From Pyramidobacter sp. (GTDB lineage: Bacteria; Synergistota; Synergistia; Synergistales; Dethiosulfovibrionaceae), in NCBI GenBank assembly GCA_017940445.1, contig JAGAYQ010000358.1, positions 1-5,634 of the forward strand: 5,634 nt of DNA, read 5' to 3'. A model generated the notes under the pieces. That model was not told the origin of the DNA. It ran no database searches and saw only the letters and a list, made by a program, of their open reading frames with translations. The position numbers and the translations under genes are program-made. The stretch's first letter is position 1. Each line of letters begins with the position of its first letter. Below, piece by piece: positions 1-4,957 of the stretch.

Positions 1-85
1 GAACCGAGAACCGAGAACCGAGAACCGAGAACCGAGAACCGAGAACCGAGAACCGAGAACCGAGAACCGAGAACCGAGAACCGAG
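1..85. repeat. Perfect heptanucleotide tandem repeat, at least 12 copies
   Basis: The unit is GAACCGA on the plus strand (TCGGTTC on the minus strand). Twelve uninterrupted perfect copies fill 1-84, plus one further base, and the array runs off the left edge, so the true copy number is unknown. The perfection of the array suggests recent expansion or ongoing slippage. Because the unit is 7 bp, each gain or loss of a copy shifts a reading frame passing through it by one base. Short heptanucleotide arrays of this general kind (STRRs) are known in filamentous cyanobacteria, but the resemblance here is only in format. Confidence 0.97.
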
Positions 86-103
86 TGACTTGATATTCAT
101 CAT
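1..103 (-). CDS. 5' end of an unidentified ORF carrying a heptanucleotide repeat (partial)
   Basis: I do not recognise the product; only its first 34 codons are visible before the window edge. An ATG at 103-101, followed directly by a second ATG, lies 8 nt after a strong Shine-Dalgarno (AAGGAG, 117-112 on the minus strand). The protein begins MMNIKS and then reads LGSRFSV four times, because the DNA here is a perfect 7-bp tandem repeat and three DNA units (21 bp) make one seven-residue unit. None of the three minus-strand frames contains a stop inside the tract, so the downstream frame depends on copy number. This layout, a good initiation site followed at once by a short tandem repeat whose unit is not a multiple of three, is typical of phase-variable contingency genes. 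It could instead be non-coding repeat DNA that happens to follow a start-like site. ilvA lies upstream in the same direction but is separated by a terminator and about 410 bases. Confidence 0.5.
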   Translation of the reverse strand, partial: MMNIKSLGSRFSVLGSRFSVLGSRFSVLGSRFSV

Positions 104-111
104 ACTTGATT

Positions 112-117
112 CTCCTT
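112..117 (-). promoter_or_regulatory. Shine-Dalgarno site for the repeat-containing ORF
   Basis: The minus strand reads AAGGAG at 117-112, followed by 8 nt and then ATG ATG (103-98). It is preceded by TTTTAAAAAA (125-116), an unstructured A-rich leader favourable for initiation. Strength and spacing are close to ideal. This is the main reason to regard the repeat tract as translated from the minus strand rather than as intergenic filler. Confidence 0.7.
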
Positions 118-186
118 TTTTAAAACCTGTGATCCTTGTGCCGCTGCGAAATCCACCCTTGTCCGCACGCAAAAATACGCTGAAAC

Positions 187-224
187 TTTTAACTTATTCA
201 GACCTAAAATAAGTTAAGCTTATT
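187..224. repeat. AT-rich inverted repeat with alternative pairing
   Basis: TTAACTTATT (189-198) is the exact reverse complement of AATAAGTTAA (208-217), with a 9-nt spacer. The right arm can also pair with the next segment, because AATAAG (208-213) complements CTTATT (219-224) across a 5-nt loop. Only one of the two pairings can form at a time. On the minus strand this lies about 90 bases upstream of the repeat-containing ORF, so it could be an operator or a leader structure for that gene. The function is inferred only from position and symmetry. Confidence 0.4.
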
Positions 225-249
225 CTATCATATCTTTTCCGTTTTGAAG

Positions 250-277
250 TCACCCTTAAGGGGTGATTGTTGTTTTT
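250..277 (+). terminator. Terminator-like hairpin in plus orientation, copy 1
   Basis: Stem TCACCC (250-255) pairs with GGGTGA (261-266) over a 5-nt loop and is followed on the plus strand by TTGTTGTTTTT. The stem is short and the T-run interrupted, so it would be a weak terminator. No plus-strand gene leads into it, so any role would be in stopping antisense transcription or ending an unrecognised small RNA. Confidence 0.35.
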
Positions 278-305
278 GCTATAAAAAAGAGCAGGTCCGA
301 AACGT
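250..305. repeat. Duplicated hairpin module, copy 1
   Basis: This module starts with the hairpin TCACCCTTAAGGGGTGA (250-266), continues through a T-rich spacer of 16 nt, and ends with an A-run followed by GAGCAGGTCCGAAACGT (289-305). The same arrangement recurs at 356-413, offset by 106-108 bases. Copy 1 has the left arm (286-300) of the ilvA terminator stem but no matching right arm beside it. It therefore looks like the remnant of a local duplication of the terminator region. Confidence 0.75.
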
Positions 306-355
306 CCGAGCATGATTCGTTACGATTACCCTATCACACCATTTTTGATTTGGCG

Positions 356-379
356 TCACCCTTAAGGGGTGATTTTTTT
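356..379 (+). terminator. Terminator-like hairpin in plus orientation, copy 2
   Basis: Stem TCACCC (356-361) and GGGTGA (367-372), optionally extended by a T-G wobble, is followed directly by seven T residues (373-379). This is a better rho-independent format than copy 1. It faces away from ilvA, and no recognisable plus-strand gene precedes it. Confidence 0.45.
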
Positions 380-413
380 GTTGATATGCAAAAAAAGAGC
401 AGGTCCGAAACGT
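356..413. repeat. Duplicated hairpin module, copy 2
   Basis: This is the second copy of the module at 250-305. The first 17 bases are identical, the middle is a diverged T-rich spacer (17 nt), and the A-run (390-396) plus GAGCAGGTCCGAAACGT (397-413) is identical apart from one extra A. In this copy the second half is the left arm of the long ilvA terminator stem, so copy 2 is the intact version. Confidence 0.75.
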
Positions 414-437
414 TTGCTCGTCTCGGATCTGCTCTTT
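390..437 (-). terminator. Rho-independent terminator of ilvA
   Basis: AAAGAGCAGGTCCGA (394-408) pairs with TCGGATCTGCTCTTT (423-437) over 15 bp with one G-T wobble. After one mismatch, ACG/CGT (410-412 and 419-421) extends the stem further. Read on the minus strand, the stem is followed by an uninterrupted run of seven T (396-390), the classical intrinsic-terminator format. It lies about 80 bases past the ilvA stop codon and should isolate ilvA from the repeat-containing ORF. A weaker T-rich stretch follows on the plus strand, so some bidirectional activity is possible. Confidence 0.88.
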
Positions 438-515
438 CTGCATTTTTCACAACTACCGAACAGCATTGCGCGCCTTACGGCGCTGTAAAACGGCTCAAAG
501 GAACGAAATAAGGCA

Positions 516-1709
516 TCACTCGTGCAGCAGCTCGTAGCCGTGGGCGCGCAGCTCCATGTCGATGTCGTCGACGTGCTGGGCGTTGCGGGTTTCGAGCGTG
601 ACGTGCACGAGGCAGTGGCCGATGTCGGTGTGGCGCTCCTCGCGCTCGTGGGTGATGTCGAGGATATTTGCGCCGGTGCCGGCGACGATCTTGAGGAGCT
701 GCACGAGGCTGCCTGGCTTGTCGACGACGCGCGCGCAGATACGGGTCATGCGGCCTGACTTTGACAGGCCGCGGGCGATGATGCGCGACAGCATGGTGGT
801 GTCGACGTTGCCGCCGGAAACAAGGCAGACGGTCTTTTTGTCGGTCACGTCGACTTTGCCGAACATGACGGCAGCCACGGGAGTGGCGCCCGCGCCCTCG
901 GCGACGGTCTTCTGATCTTCCATCAGCTTGAGGATGGCGGTGGCGATCTCGTCGTCCTTGACGGTGACGATCTCGTCGACGTATTTTTCGCACAGCTCAA
1001 ACGTCTTGTCGCCGGGCATTTTCACAGCGATGCCGTCGGCGATGGTGCTCACTTCGGGCAGTTTGACGGGATGTCCTTCCTTGCGGCTGGCGTACATGCT
1101 GGCCGCGCCCGCTGCCTGCACGCCGATGACGCGGCAGGAGGGCTTGACGCTCTTGATGGCGCAGGCGACGCCCGAGATCAGTCCGCCGCCGCCGATGGGG
1201 ACGACGACCTGATCGACTTCGGGCAGCTGCTCCAGGATCTCGAGGCCGATGGTGCCCTGCCCGGCCATGACGTACTCGTCGTTGAAGGGATGGGCAAACG
1301 TGTAGCCTTTTTCGCGCACCAGACGTTCGGCTTCGGCAGCCGCGTCGTCGTACACGCCGGGGACGAGGACGACTTCGGCGCCATAGTTCTTTGTGGCTTC
1401 GATCTTGCTGATGGGCGCAGCGGCGGGCATGCAGATGACGGATTTGATGCCCAGTCTCGTAGCGCTGAGGGCGATGCCCTGCGCGTGGTTGCCGGCGGAG
1501 CAGGCGATGACGCCGCGCTCACGCTCCTCAGGGCTGAGGGAGCGGATCTTGTTGTACGCGCCGCGCAGTTTGAACGCGCCGGTGAGCTGCAGATTTTCCG
1601 ACTTGATGTAGACGTTGCGGCCGAGGCTCTTGGCCGGAGTCAGCGGAGTAACGCGGGCGACGCCTTTCAGGGCTTCCTGCGCGTCTTTGATCATGTCCAG
1701 TGTCAACAT
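516..1709 (-). CDS. ilvA: Threonine ammonia-lyase (threonine dehydratase), medium form with one ACT domain
   Basis: This PLP enzyme deaminates L-threonine (and usually L-serine) in the cytoplasm to 2-oxobutanoate and ammonia, feeding isoleucine synthesis or threonine catabolism. In a 397-residue protein, the PLP lysine is K47 in GAFKLRGA. SAGNHAQG (71-78) is the substrate/cofactor loop, GGGGL (173-177) the phosphate-binding glycine loop, and SGGNVD (298-303) the region facing the pyridine ring. A single ACT domain occupies about 321-397, as in the roughly 400-residue one-ACT subfamily; long IlvA enzymes have about 510 residues and two ACT-like units. The ACT domain suggests allosteric control, but the effector cannot be read from sequence. 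I chose the ATG at 1709 because AAGGA (1723-1719) lies 9 nt upstream; an in-frame TTG at 1715 is only 3 nt from that site. The gene is monocistronic, with its own promoter candidate and terminator. The catabolic name tdcB is an alternative; no isoleucine-pathway neighbour decides it. Confidence 0.95.
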   Translation of the reverse strand: MLTLDMIKDAQEALKGVARVTPLTPAKSLGRNVYIKSENLQLTGAFKLRGAYNKIRSLSPEERERGVIACSAGNHAQGIALSATRLGIKSVICMPAAAPISKIEATKNYGAEVVLVPGVYDDAAAEAERLVREKGYTFAHPFNDEYVMAGQGTIGLEILEQLPEVDQVVVPIGGGGLISGVACAIKSVKPSCRVIGVQAAGAASMYASRKEGHPVKLPEVSTIADGIAVKMPGDKTFELCEKYVDEIVTVKDDEIATAILKLMEDQKTVAEGAGATPVAAVMFGKVDVTDKKTVCLVSGGNVDTTMLSRIIARGLSKSGRMTRICARVVDKPGSLVQLLKIVAGTGANILDITHEREERHTDIGHCLVHVTLETRNAQHVDDIDMELRAHGYELLHE

Positions 1710-1718
1710 CGACAATCA

Positions 1719-1723
1719 TCCTT
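1719..1723 (-). promoter_or_regulatory. Shine-Dalgarno site deciding the ilvA start
   Basis: The minus strand reads AAGGA at 1723-1719. Spacing is 9 nt to the ATG at 1709 but only 3 nt to the in-frame TTG at 1715, so the ATG is preferred. An overlapping out-of-frame ATG (1719-1717) has no upstream ribosome site of its own. Confidence 0.7.
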
Positions 1724-1751
1724 TCGCGTGTTTGTTGGTGAACTCATCTTG

Positions 1752-1778
1752 ATTATACACGTTTTGTACGAATTGTAA
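1752..1778 (-). promoter_or_regulatory. Candidate sigma70-type promoter of ilvA
   Basis: A perfect TATAAT lies at 1757-1752 on the minus strand, 42 nt before the chosen start codon. The -35 element is weak: TTACAA (1778-1773) at 15 bp spacing, or GTTACA (1779-1774) at 16 bp. The weak -35 together with overlapping symmetric sequences suggests a regulated promoter. Confidence 0.55.
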
Positions 1779-1792
1779 CGTATCAATACGAA
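1759..1792. promoter_or_regulatory. Operator-like repeats overlapping the ilvA promoter
   Basis: CGTATCAATACG (1779-1790) is a 12-bp inverted repeat with 5-bp arms. TACGAA occurs twice in the same orientation at 1767-1772 and 1787-1792, exactly 20 bp apart, which puts both on about the same face of the helix. ACGTT (1759-1763) and AACGT (1777-1781) add another inverted pair. These sit across and just upstream of the -35 region, a usual place for a repressor or activator site. I cannot name the regulator. Confidence 0.35.
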
Positions 1793-1878
1793 CGGGGTTT
1801 TTCATATAAATTCTTCTTTCTTAAATATTTCGGCCTGAATTATTTTATTTCACGTATCCGGGATGAACTGCTCGTTGT

Positions 1879-4374
1879 CTACAGATATCGTCCTGTGGCG
1901 CTCTCCGGGCATTTCTTCACGTCTTCGGCCGTGCCGGAGACGACGATGCGGCCGCCCTCCGCCCCGCCGCCGGGCCCCATGTCGATGATCCAGTCAGCGT
2001 TGCGGATCACGTCGAGGTCGTGTTCGATCACGATCACCGTGGCGCCGTTTTCGATCAGGTGCTGAAACACGCCGAGCAGGGACTGCACATCGAGCGGATG
2101 CAGCCCGATGGTAGGCTCGTCGAAGACGAAGACGGAGCCTTTCTGTCCCCGTCCCATCTCGCTCGCCAGCTTGAGGCGCTGTGCCTCGCCGCCTGACAGG
2201 CTGGGCGTCTCCTCCCCCAGCGTCAGGTAGCCGAGGCCGAGGTCGCGCAGCACTTCCAGGCGTCCTTTGACAAGTTTGAGATCAGCGCAGGCTTCGAGCG
2301 CGTGCTTGACGTCCATCGCCATCAGCTCCGGCAGCGAGACGGGCTCGCGGCCTTTGCCCGCGCGGCGGACGGAGAACGCCTCTTTGGCGTATCGGCTGCC
2401 GCGGCAGTCGGGACACGGGATGTCCACATCGGGCAAAAACTGCACGTCGAGGCTGATCGAGCCGGTGCCGTCGCAGGTGGGGCAGCGCAGCCGGCCTGTG
2501 TTGTACGAAAAGTCGCCGGCTTTCCAGCCACCTGCTTTTGCATCAGGTGTGCGGGCCCAGACTTTGCGCAGCTCGTCATGGACGTTGGCGTAGGTGGCGA
2601 CGGTCGATCTCACGTTGATGCCGATCGGCGTGGCGTCGATCAGCTTGGCCTGAATCACGCCGGGCGCTTCGACGGCGCGCACATGAGCGGGCAGTGCCGC
2701 GCCGGCGATCTGTGCCTGCAGCGCTGGGATGAGGCTTTCGAGGATCAGCGTGGTCTTTCCCGAACCGGACACGCCGGTGACGACGGTCAGCCGCCCCATG
2801 GGGATATCGGCTTCAAGAGGCTTGACGGTGTGGATCGCTCCGCACGACAGATGGATGCGCCCCAGCTCAAACATTTCATCCCGGGCAGCCCGAGCGCGCA
2901 CGAGCGTGTTCGCCTGATCGGAAAAGAACGGCCCGATGCGCGACGCCTGGTTTTGCACCAGTTCGGCAACGGTCCCCTGGGCGATGACGCGGCCGCCGTC
3001 GGCTCCGGCTTCTGGCCCCATCTCGATCATCCAGTCGGCTTCTTTGAGGATCTGCAGGTCGTGATCGACAAGCACGACGGAGTTGCCGTCGGCCACCAGG
3101 TCGCGCATCACGCCTTTCAGGCCTTCGATATTGGAAGGATGCAGGCCGATCGAGGGCTCGTCGAGCACATACAGCACGCCGGTCGTGCGGTTGCGCACAG
3201 CGCGGGCCAGCTGCATCCGCTGCCGCTCTCCGGTGGAAAGCGTGGAAGCAGCGCGGTCGAGCGTGAGATAACCGAGGCCGAGGTCCATCAGGCGCCTGGC
3301 CGTGCTCAGAAATGCCTCGCAGATGCTGTTCGCCATTGGGCGCATCTCTTCCGGCAGCGACGCAGGGACGCCCTTCACCCAGCCGATCAGCTCAGTGAGC
3401 GACTTTTCACACGCCTGCGCCAGCGAGATGCCGCGCAGCAGCGGCGCGCGGGCAGCGTCGGACAGGCGCGTTCCGCCGCAGTCGGGGCAGACGCCCAGTT
3501 TCAGGAACTTTTCTACGCGCTTCATGCCCTTTTCGTCCTTCACCTTGGCGAGCGCGTTTTCGACCGTCCGAATGGCGTTGAAGTAGGTGAAGTCCAGCTC
3601 ACCTGCGGTATCGGTGGATTTTGATTTATAAAAGATATGCTTTTTCTCGGCCGGTCCGTGGAAGACGATATCGCGCTCCCGTTCGGTCAGCTCGCGGAAC
3701 GGCACGTCGGTCCTGACGCCCATAGCGCGGCAGACGTCGGTCATCAGCGACCACATCAGCGAATTCCACGGAGCGACGGCGCCTTCGTCGATCGTCAGGG
3801 ACTCGTCCGGGACGAGGGTCGATTCGTCCACGGCACGGACCACACCGGTGCCGTCGCAGGTGCGGCATGCGCCTTGACTGTTGAAAGCCAGCTCCTCAGC
3901 GCCGGGGCCGTAAAAATGAGCGCCGCATTCCGGGCAGATCAGTTCCTGCTCGGCAGCCACGCTCAGCGACGGCGGCACATGATGTCCGTTGGGGCAGCGA
4001 TGGCTGCCCAGGCGCGAGTACATCAGGCGCAGGCTGTTGAGCAGCTCCGTCCCTGTGCCGAACGTGCTGCGGATGCCCGGCACGCCGGGACGCTGATGCA
4101 GCGCCAGCGCGGCAGGAACGTAGAGCACTTCGTCAACGCTGGCGCGGGCCGCCTGCGTCAGCCGCCGGCGCGTGTAGGTCGAGAGCGCTTCAAGATAGCG
4201 CCGCGAGCCTTCGGCGTAAAGCACGCCGAGCGCCAGCGACGACTTTCCCGAGCCCGAAACTCCGGCAATGCCGGTGATGCCGCCAAGCGGCACGTCCACG
4301 TCGATGTTTTTCAGATTATGCACTCGCGCGCCCCGCACGAGGATCTTCTGCGGCGCGTGTTCACTTCTGTCCAT
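1879..4374 (-). CDS. UvrA-like duplicated ABC ATPase lacking the UvrB-binding domain
   Basis: This 831-residue cytoplasmic, DNA-binding ABC ATPase belongs to the UvrA family. Walker A motifs GVSGSGK lie at 38-44 and 534-540. Signature motifs are LSTGE (379-383, diverged) and LSGGE (726-730, canonical). Walker B sites LDEPSIGLHP and FDEPTIGLHP have catalytic D405/E406 and D752/E753, and each half has its H-loop (VDHD, IEHD). Cysteine pairs fit the UvrA zinc modules: 147/150 with 170/173, 296/299, and 631/634 with 654/657. Only about 20 residues separate C127 from C147, where canonical UvrA of about 940 residues carries a UvrB-binding domain of over 100. It therefore resembles the short UvrA2/DrrC class, known for tolerance of DNA-damaging or intercalating compounds, rather than the excinuclease subunit. 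The ATG at 4374 has GGAG 7 nt upstream; an in-frame GTG at 4443 would add 23 residues unlike the family. It appears monocistronic. Automatic annotation may call it uvrA. Confidence 0.93.
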   Translation of the reverse strand: MDRSEHAPQKILVRGARVHNLKNIDVDVPLGGITGIAGVSGSGKSSLALGVLYAEGSRRYLEALSTYTRRRLTQAARASVDEVLYVPAALALHQRPGVPGIRSTFGTGTELLNSLRLMYSRLGSHRCPNGHHVPPSLSVAAEQELICPECGAHFYGPGAEELAFNSQGACRTCDGTGVVRAVDESTLVPDESLTIDEGAVAPWNSLMWSLMTDVCRAMGVRTDVPFRELTERERDIVFHGPAEKKHIFYKSKSTDTAGELDFTYFNAIRTVENALAKVKDEKGMKRVEKFLKLGVCPDCGGTRLSDAARAPLLRGISLAQACEKSLTELIGWVKGVPASLPEEMRPMANSICEAFLSTARRLMDLGLGYLTLDRAASTLSTGERQRMQLARAVRNRTTGVLYVLDEPSIGLHPSNIEGLKGVMRDLVADGNSVVLVDHDLQILKEADWMIEMGPEAGADGGRVIAQGTVAELVQNQASRIGPFFSDQANTLVRARAARDEMFELGRIHLSCGAIHTVKPLEADIPMGRLTVVTGVSGSGKTTLILESLIPALQAQIAGAALPAHVRAVEAPGVIQAKLIDATPIGINVRSTVATYANVHDELRKVWARTPDAKAGGWKAGDFSYNTGRLRCPTCDGTGSISLDVQFLPDVDIPCPDCRGSRYAKEAFSVRRAGKGREPVSLPELMAMDVKHALEACADLKLVKGRLEVLRDLGLGYLTLGEETPSLSGGEAQRLKLASEMGRGQKGSVFVFDEPTIGLHPLDVQSLLGVFQHLIENGATVIVIEHDLDVIRNADWIIDMGPGGGAEGGRIVVSGTAEDVKKCPESATGRYL

Positions 4375-4381
4375 GACTGTT

Positions 4382-4385
4382 CTCC
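4382..4385 (-). promoter_or_regulatory. Shine-Dalgarno site deciding the UvrA-like start
   Basis: GGAG at 4385-4382 on the minus strand is 7 nt from the ATG at 4374. The protein that follows (MDRSEHAPQKILVRGARVHN) begins where UvrA proteins usually begin, so the longer GTG-initiated version is unlikely. Confidence 0.65.
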
Positions 4386-4407
4386 GTTCTGTCTTACGAA
4401 AATATTC

Positions 4408-4424
4408 GCGGCGCGTGCCGCCGC
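4408..4424 (-). other. GC hairpin in the leader of the UvrA-like gene
   Basis: GCGGCG (4408-4413) and CGCCGC (4419-4424) form a perfect 6-bp stem with a 5-nt loop, about 34 nt upstream of the start codon. No T-run follows on the minus strand, so it is not an intrinsic terminator. It could be an operator or an RNA leader structure, or it may be chance in GC-rich DNA. Confidence 0.3.
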
Positions 4425-4503
4425 AATAAGTCAAGTTTACCACATCCCGATTATTTTCGGACGTTCAGTCACGTGCTCCATTTGCTCCGCCCAAACTGGC
4501 CGC

Positions 4504-4551
4504 AAAAAATCCGCCGTCCGGCCCTTGAGAGCCAAACGGCGGATCTTTTTT
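4504..4551 (-). terminator. Bidirectional rho-independent terminator after the metal ATPase genes
   Basis: ATCCGCCGT (4509-4517) pairs with ACGGCGGAT (4536-4544) over 9 bp, and an inner GGC/GCC pair (4520-4522, 4531-4533) can extend the structure. An A-run (4504-4509) before the left arm gives a T-run on the minus strand, and six T (4546-4551) follow the right arm on the plus strand, so both orientations look functional. On the minus strand it ends the ATPase/HMA-like transcript about 100 nt after its last stop codon and separates it from the UvrA-like gene. Confidence 0.85.
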
Positions 4552-4560
4552 CATACTAGG

Positions 4561-4634
4561 GCGCGATTAAAATGCTCATCGCGCGGTCACGCCCAAACCG
4601 GGTGTGACGGTCGGCGCCTCACAGCGGCAGGCGC
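4561..4634. repeat. Three consecutive stem-loops in the 3' untranslated region
   Basis: Three neighbouring inverted repeats lie between the last stop codon and the terminator. GCGCGAT/ATCGCGC (4561-4567, 4578-4584) has a 10-nt loop. GTCACGCCC/GGGTGTGAC (4586-4594, 4600-4608) has one G-T wobble and a 5-nt loop. GCGCCT/AGGCGC (4614-4619, 4629-4634) has a 9-nt loop. With the terminator they make four hairpins in about 130 bases. They may protect the transcript's 3' end or belong to a small RNA; neither is shown by the sequence alone. Confidence 0.5.
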
Positions 4635-4648
4635 GTCGAAAAACAGCA

Positions 4649-4957
4649 TCACAGCACTTTTGCCAGTGCCTGGACGAGCAGCGAGCGCAACGCGGCCGTC
4701 CGCTTCGGCGAAGGAGGCTCATTGTCAAGCGCTTTTACCTGTTCGAGCAGCGGCAGGAGCGGCGACAGCTTTTCCAGCGGCAGCGCGTCGGCGTCGTATT
4801 TGAGCAGCAGGCTGCCCGTCGCCGCGTTGAGATCGGCCGACTGCACGCCGGGGATCGCCGACATCGCGCCCTGGAGCATCGCCGCCGTCTCTCCGTCGTG
4901 CAGCAGCGAGCTGCGCAGACGGATCCGCCCGGGGACAAAGCTCTCAACGATGCCCAT
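4649..4957 (-). CDS. Small HMA-like domain protein, no CxxC motif
   Basis: This is a 102-residue protein beginning MGIVESFVPGRIRLRS. The pattern of a basic first strand (GRIRLR, 10-15), a helix (about 22-34), the strand VQSADLN, the strand GSLLLKYD and then a second helix is that of a ferredoxin-like heavy-metal-associated fold, of the diverged type found with P-type metal ATPases. It has no cysteine at all, so it cannot bind metal through the usual CxxC of HMA domains. A regulatory or docking role beside the ATPase is my inference. The ATG at 4957 is preferred because GGGAGG (4970-4965) lies 7 nt upstream; the in-frame TTG at 4978 has no such site. The gene overlaps the ATPase 3' end by 14 bases in a different frame, which implies translational coupling and a shared operon. 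Confidence 0.78.
   Translation of the reverse strand: MGIVESFVPGRIRLRSSLLHDGETAAMLQGAMSAIPGVQSADLNAATGSLLLKYDADALPLEKLSPLLPLLEQVKALDNEPPSPKRTAALRSLLVQALAKVL

Larger units (their letters stand above)
104..515. other. Long AT-rich intergenic region without a convincing gene
   Basis: Between the stop of ilvA and the start of the repeat-containing ORF I find no credible coding region. An 82-codon plus-strand frame at 263-511 reads through the hairpins and duplicated modules and has no recognisable protein features. The region contains, from right to left, a small GC hairpin (470-483, TTAC loop), the ilvA terminator (437-390), two copies of a hairpin module (356-413 and 250-305), and an AT-rich inverted repeat (187-224). 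I could not assign a confident promoter for the left-hand ORF. TAGAAT (227-222) and TATGAT (232-227) on the minus strand resemble -10 boxes but lack good -35 partners. Confidence 0.6.

Noticed and set aside
1..85. CRISPR array
   Set aside because: The repeats are 7 bp and directly adjacent, with no unique spacers.
1..93. Plus-strand reading of the heptamer (EPRTENR cycle)
   Set aside because: It is open only because the repeat has no stops, ends at TGA (91-93), and shows no start or ribosome site in the window. The minus strand has an excellent one.
470..483. GCGCC-TTAC-GGCGC hairpin between the ilvA stop and its terminator
   Set aside because: The stem is only 5 bp with no T-run, so it is not reported as a separate functional element.
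263..511. 82-codon plus-strand frame across the intergenic region
   Set aside because: It reads straight through the duplicated hairpins and the ilvA terminator stem, its internal KKSRSET repeat is only the DNA module translated, and it has no recognisable domain.
1071..1778. 235-codon plus-strand frame opposite ilvA
   Set aside because: It is antisense to a clearly recognised enzyme, extends through its promoter region, and is low-complexity (rich in A, D and G).
1823..1845. Hairpin AAATATTTC / GAATTATTT as terminator of the UvrA-like gene
   Set aside because: The stem is AT-rich with a mismatch and no T-run follows on the minus strand. I see no convincing intrinsic terminator between this gene and ilvA.
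4401..4434. TTGACT (4434-4429) and AATATT (4406-4401) as a promoter of the UvrA-like gene
   Set aside because: The spacing of 22 bp is too long for a normal sigma70-type promoter, and a GC hairpin occupies the spacer.
4375..4443. Longer UvrA-like protein starting at GTG 4443
   Set aside because: The extra 23 residues are not UvrA-like, and a better ribosome site stands before the ATG at 4374.
2302..4803. Long plus-strand open frames (440 codons at 2302-3624 and 388 codons at 3637-4803)
   Set aside because: They are antisense shadows of the GC-rich UvrA-like gene. That gene has complete ABC and zinc motifs in its own frame, while the antisense products resemble no family.
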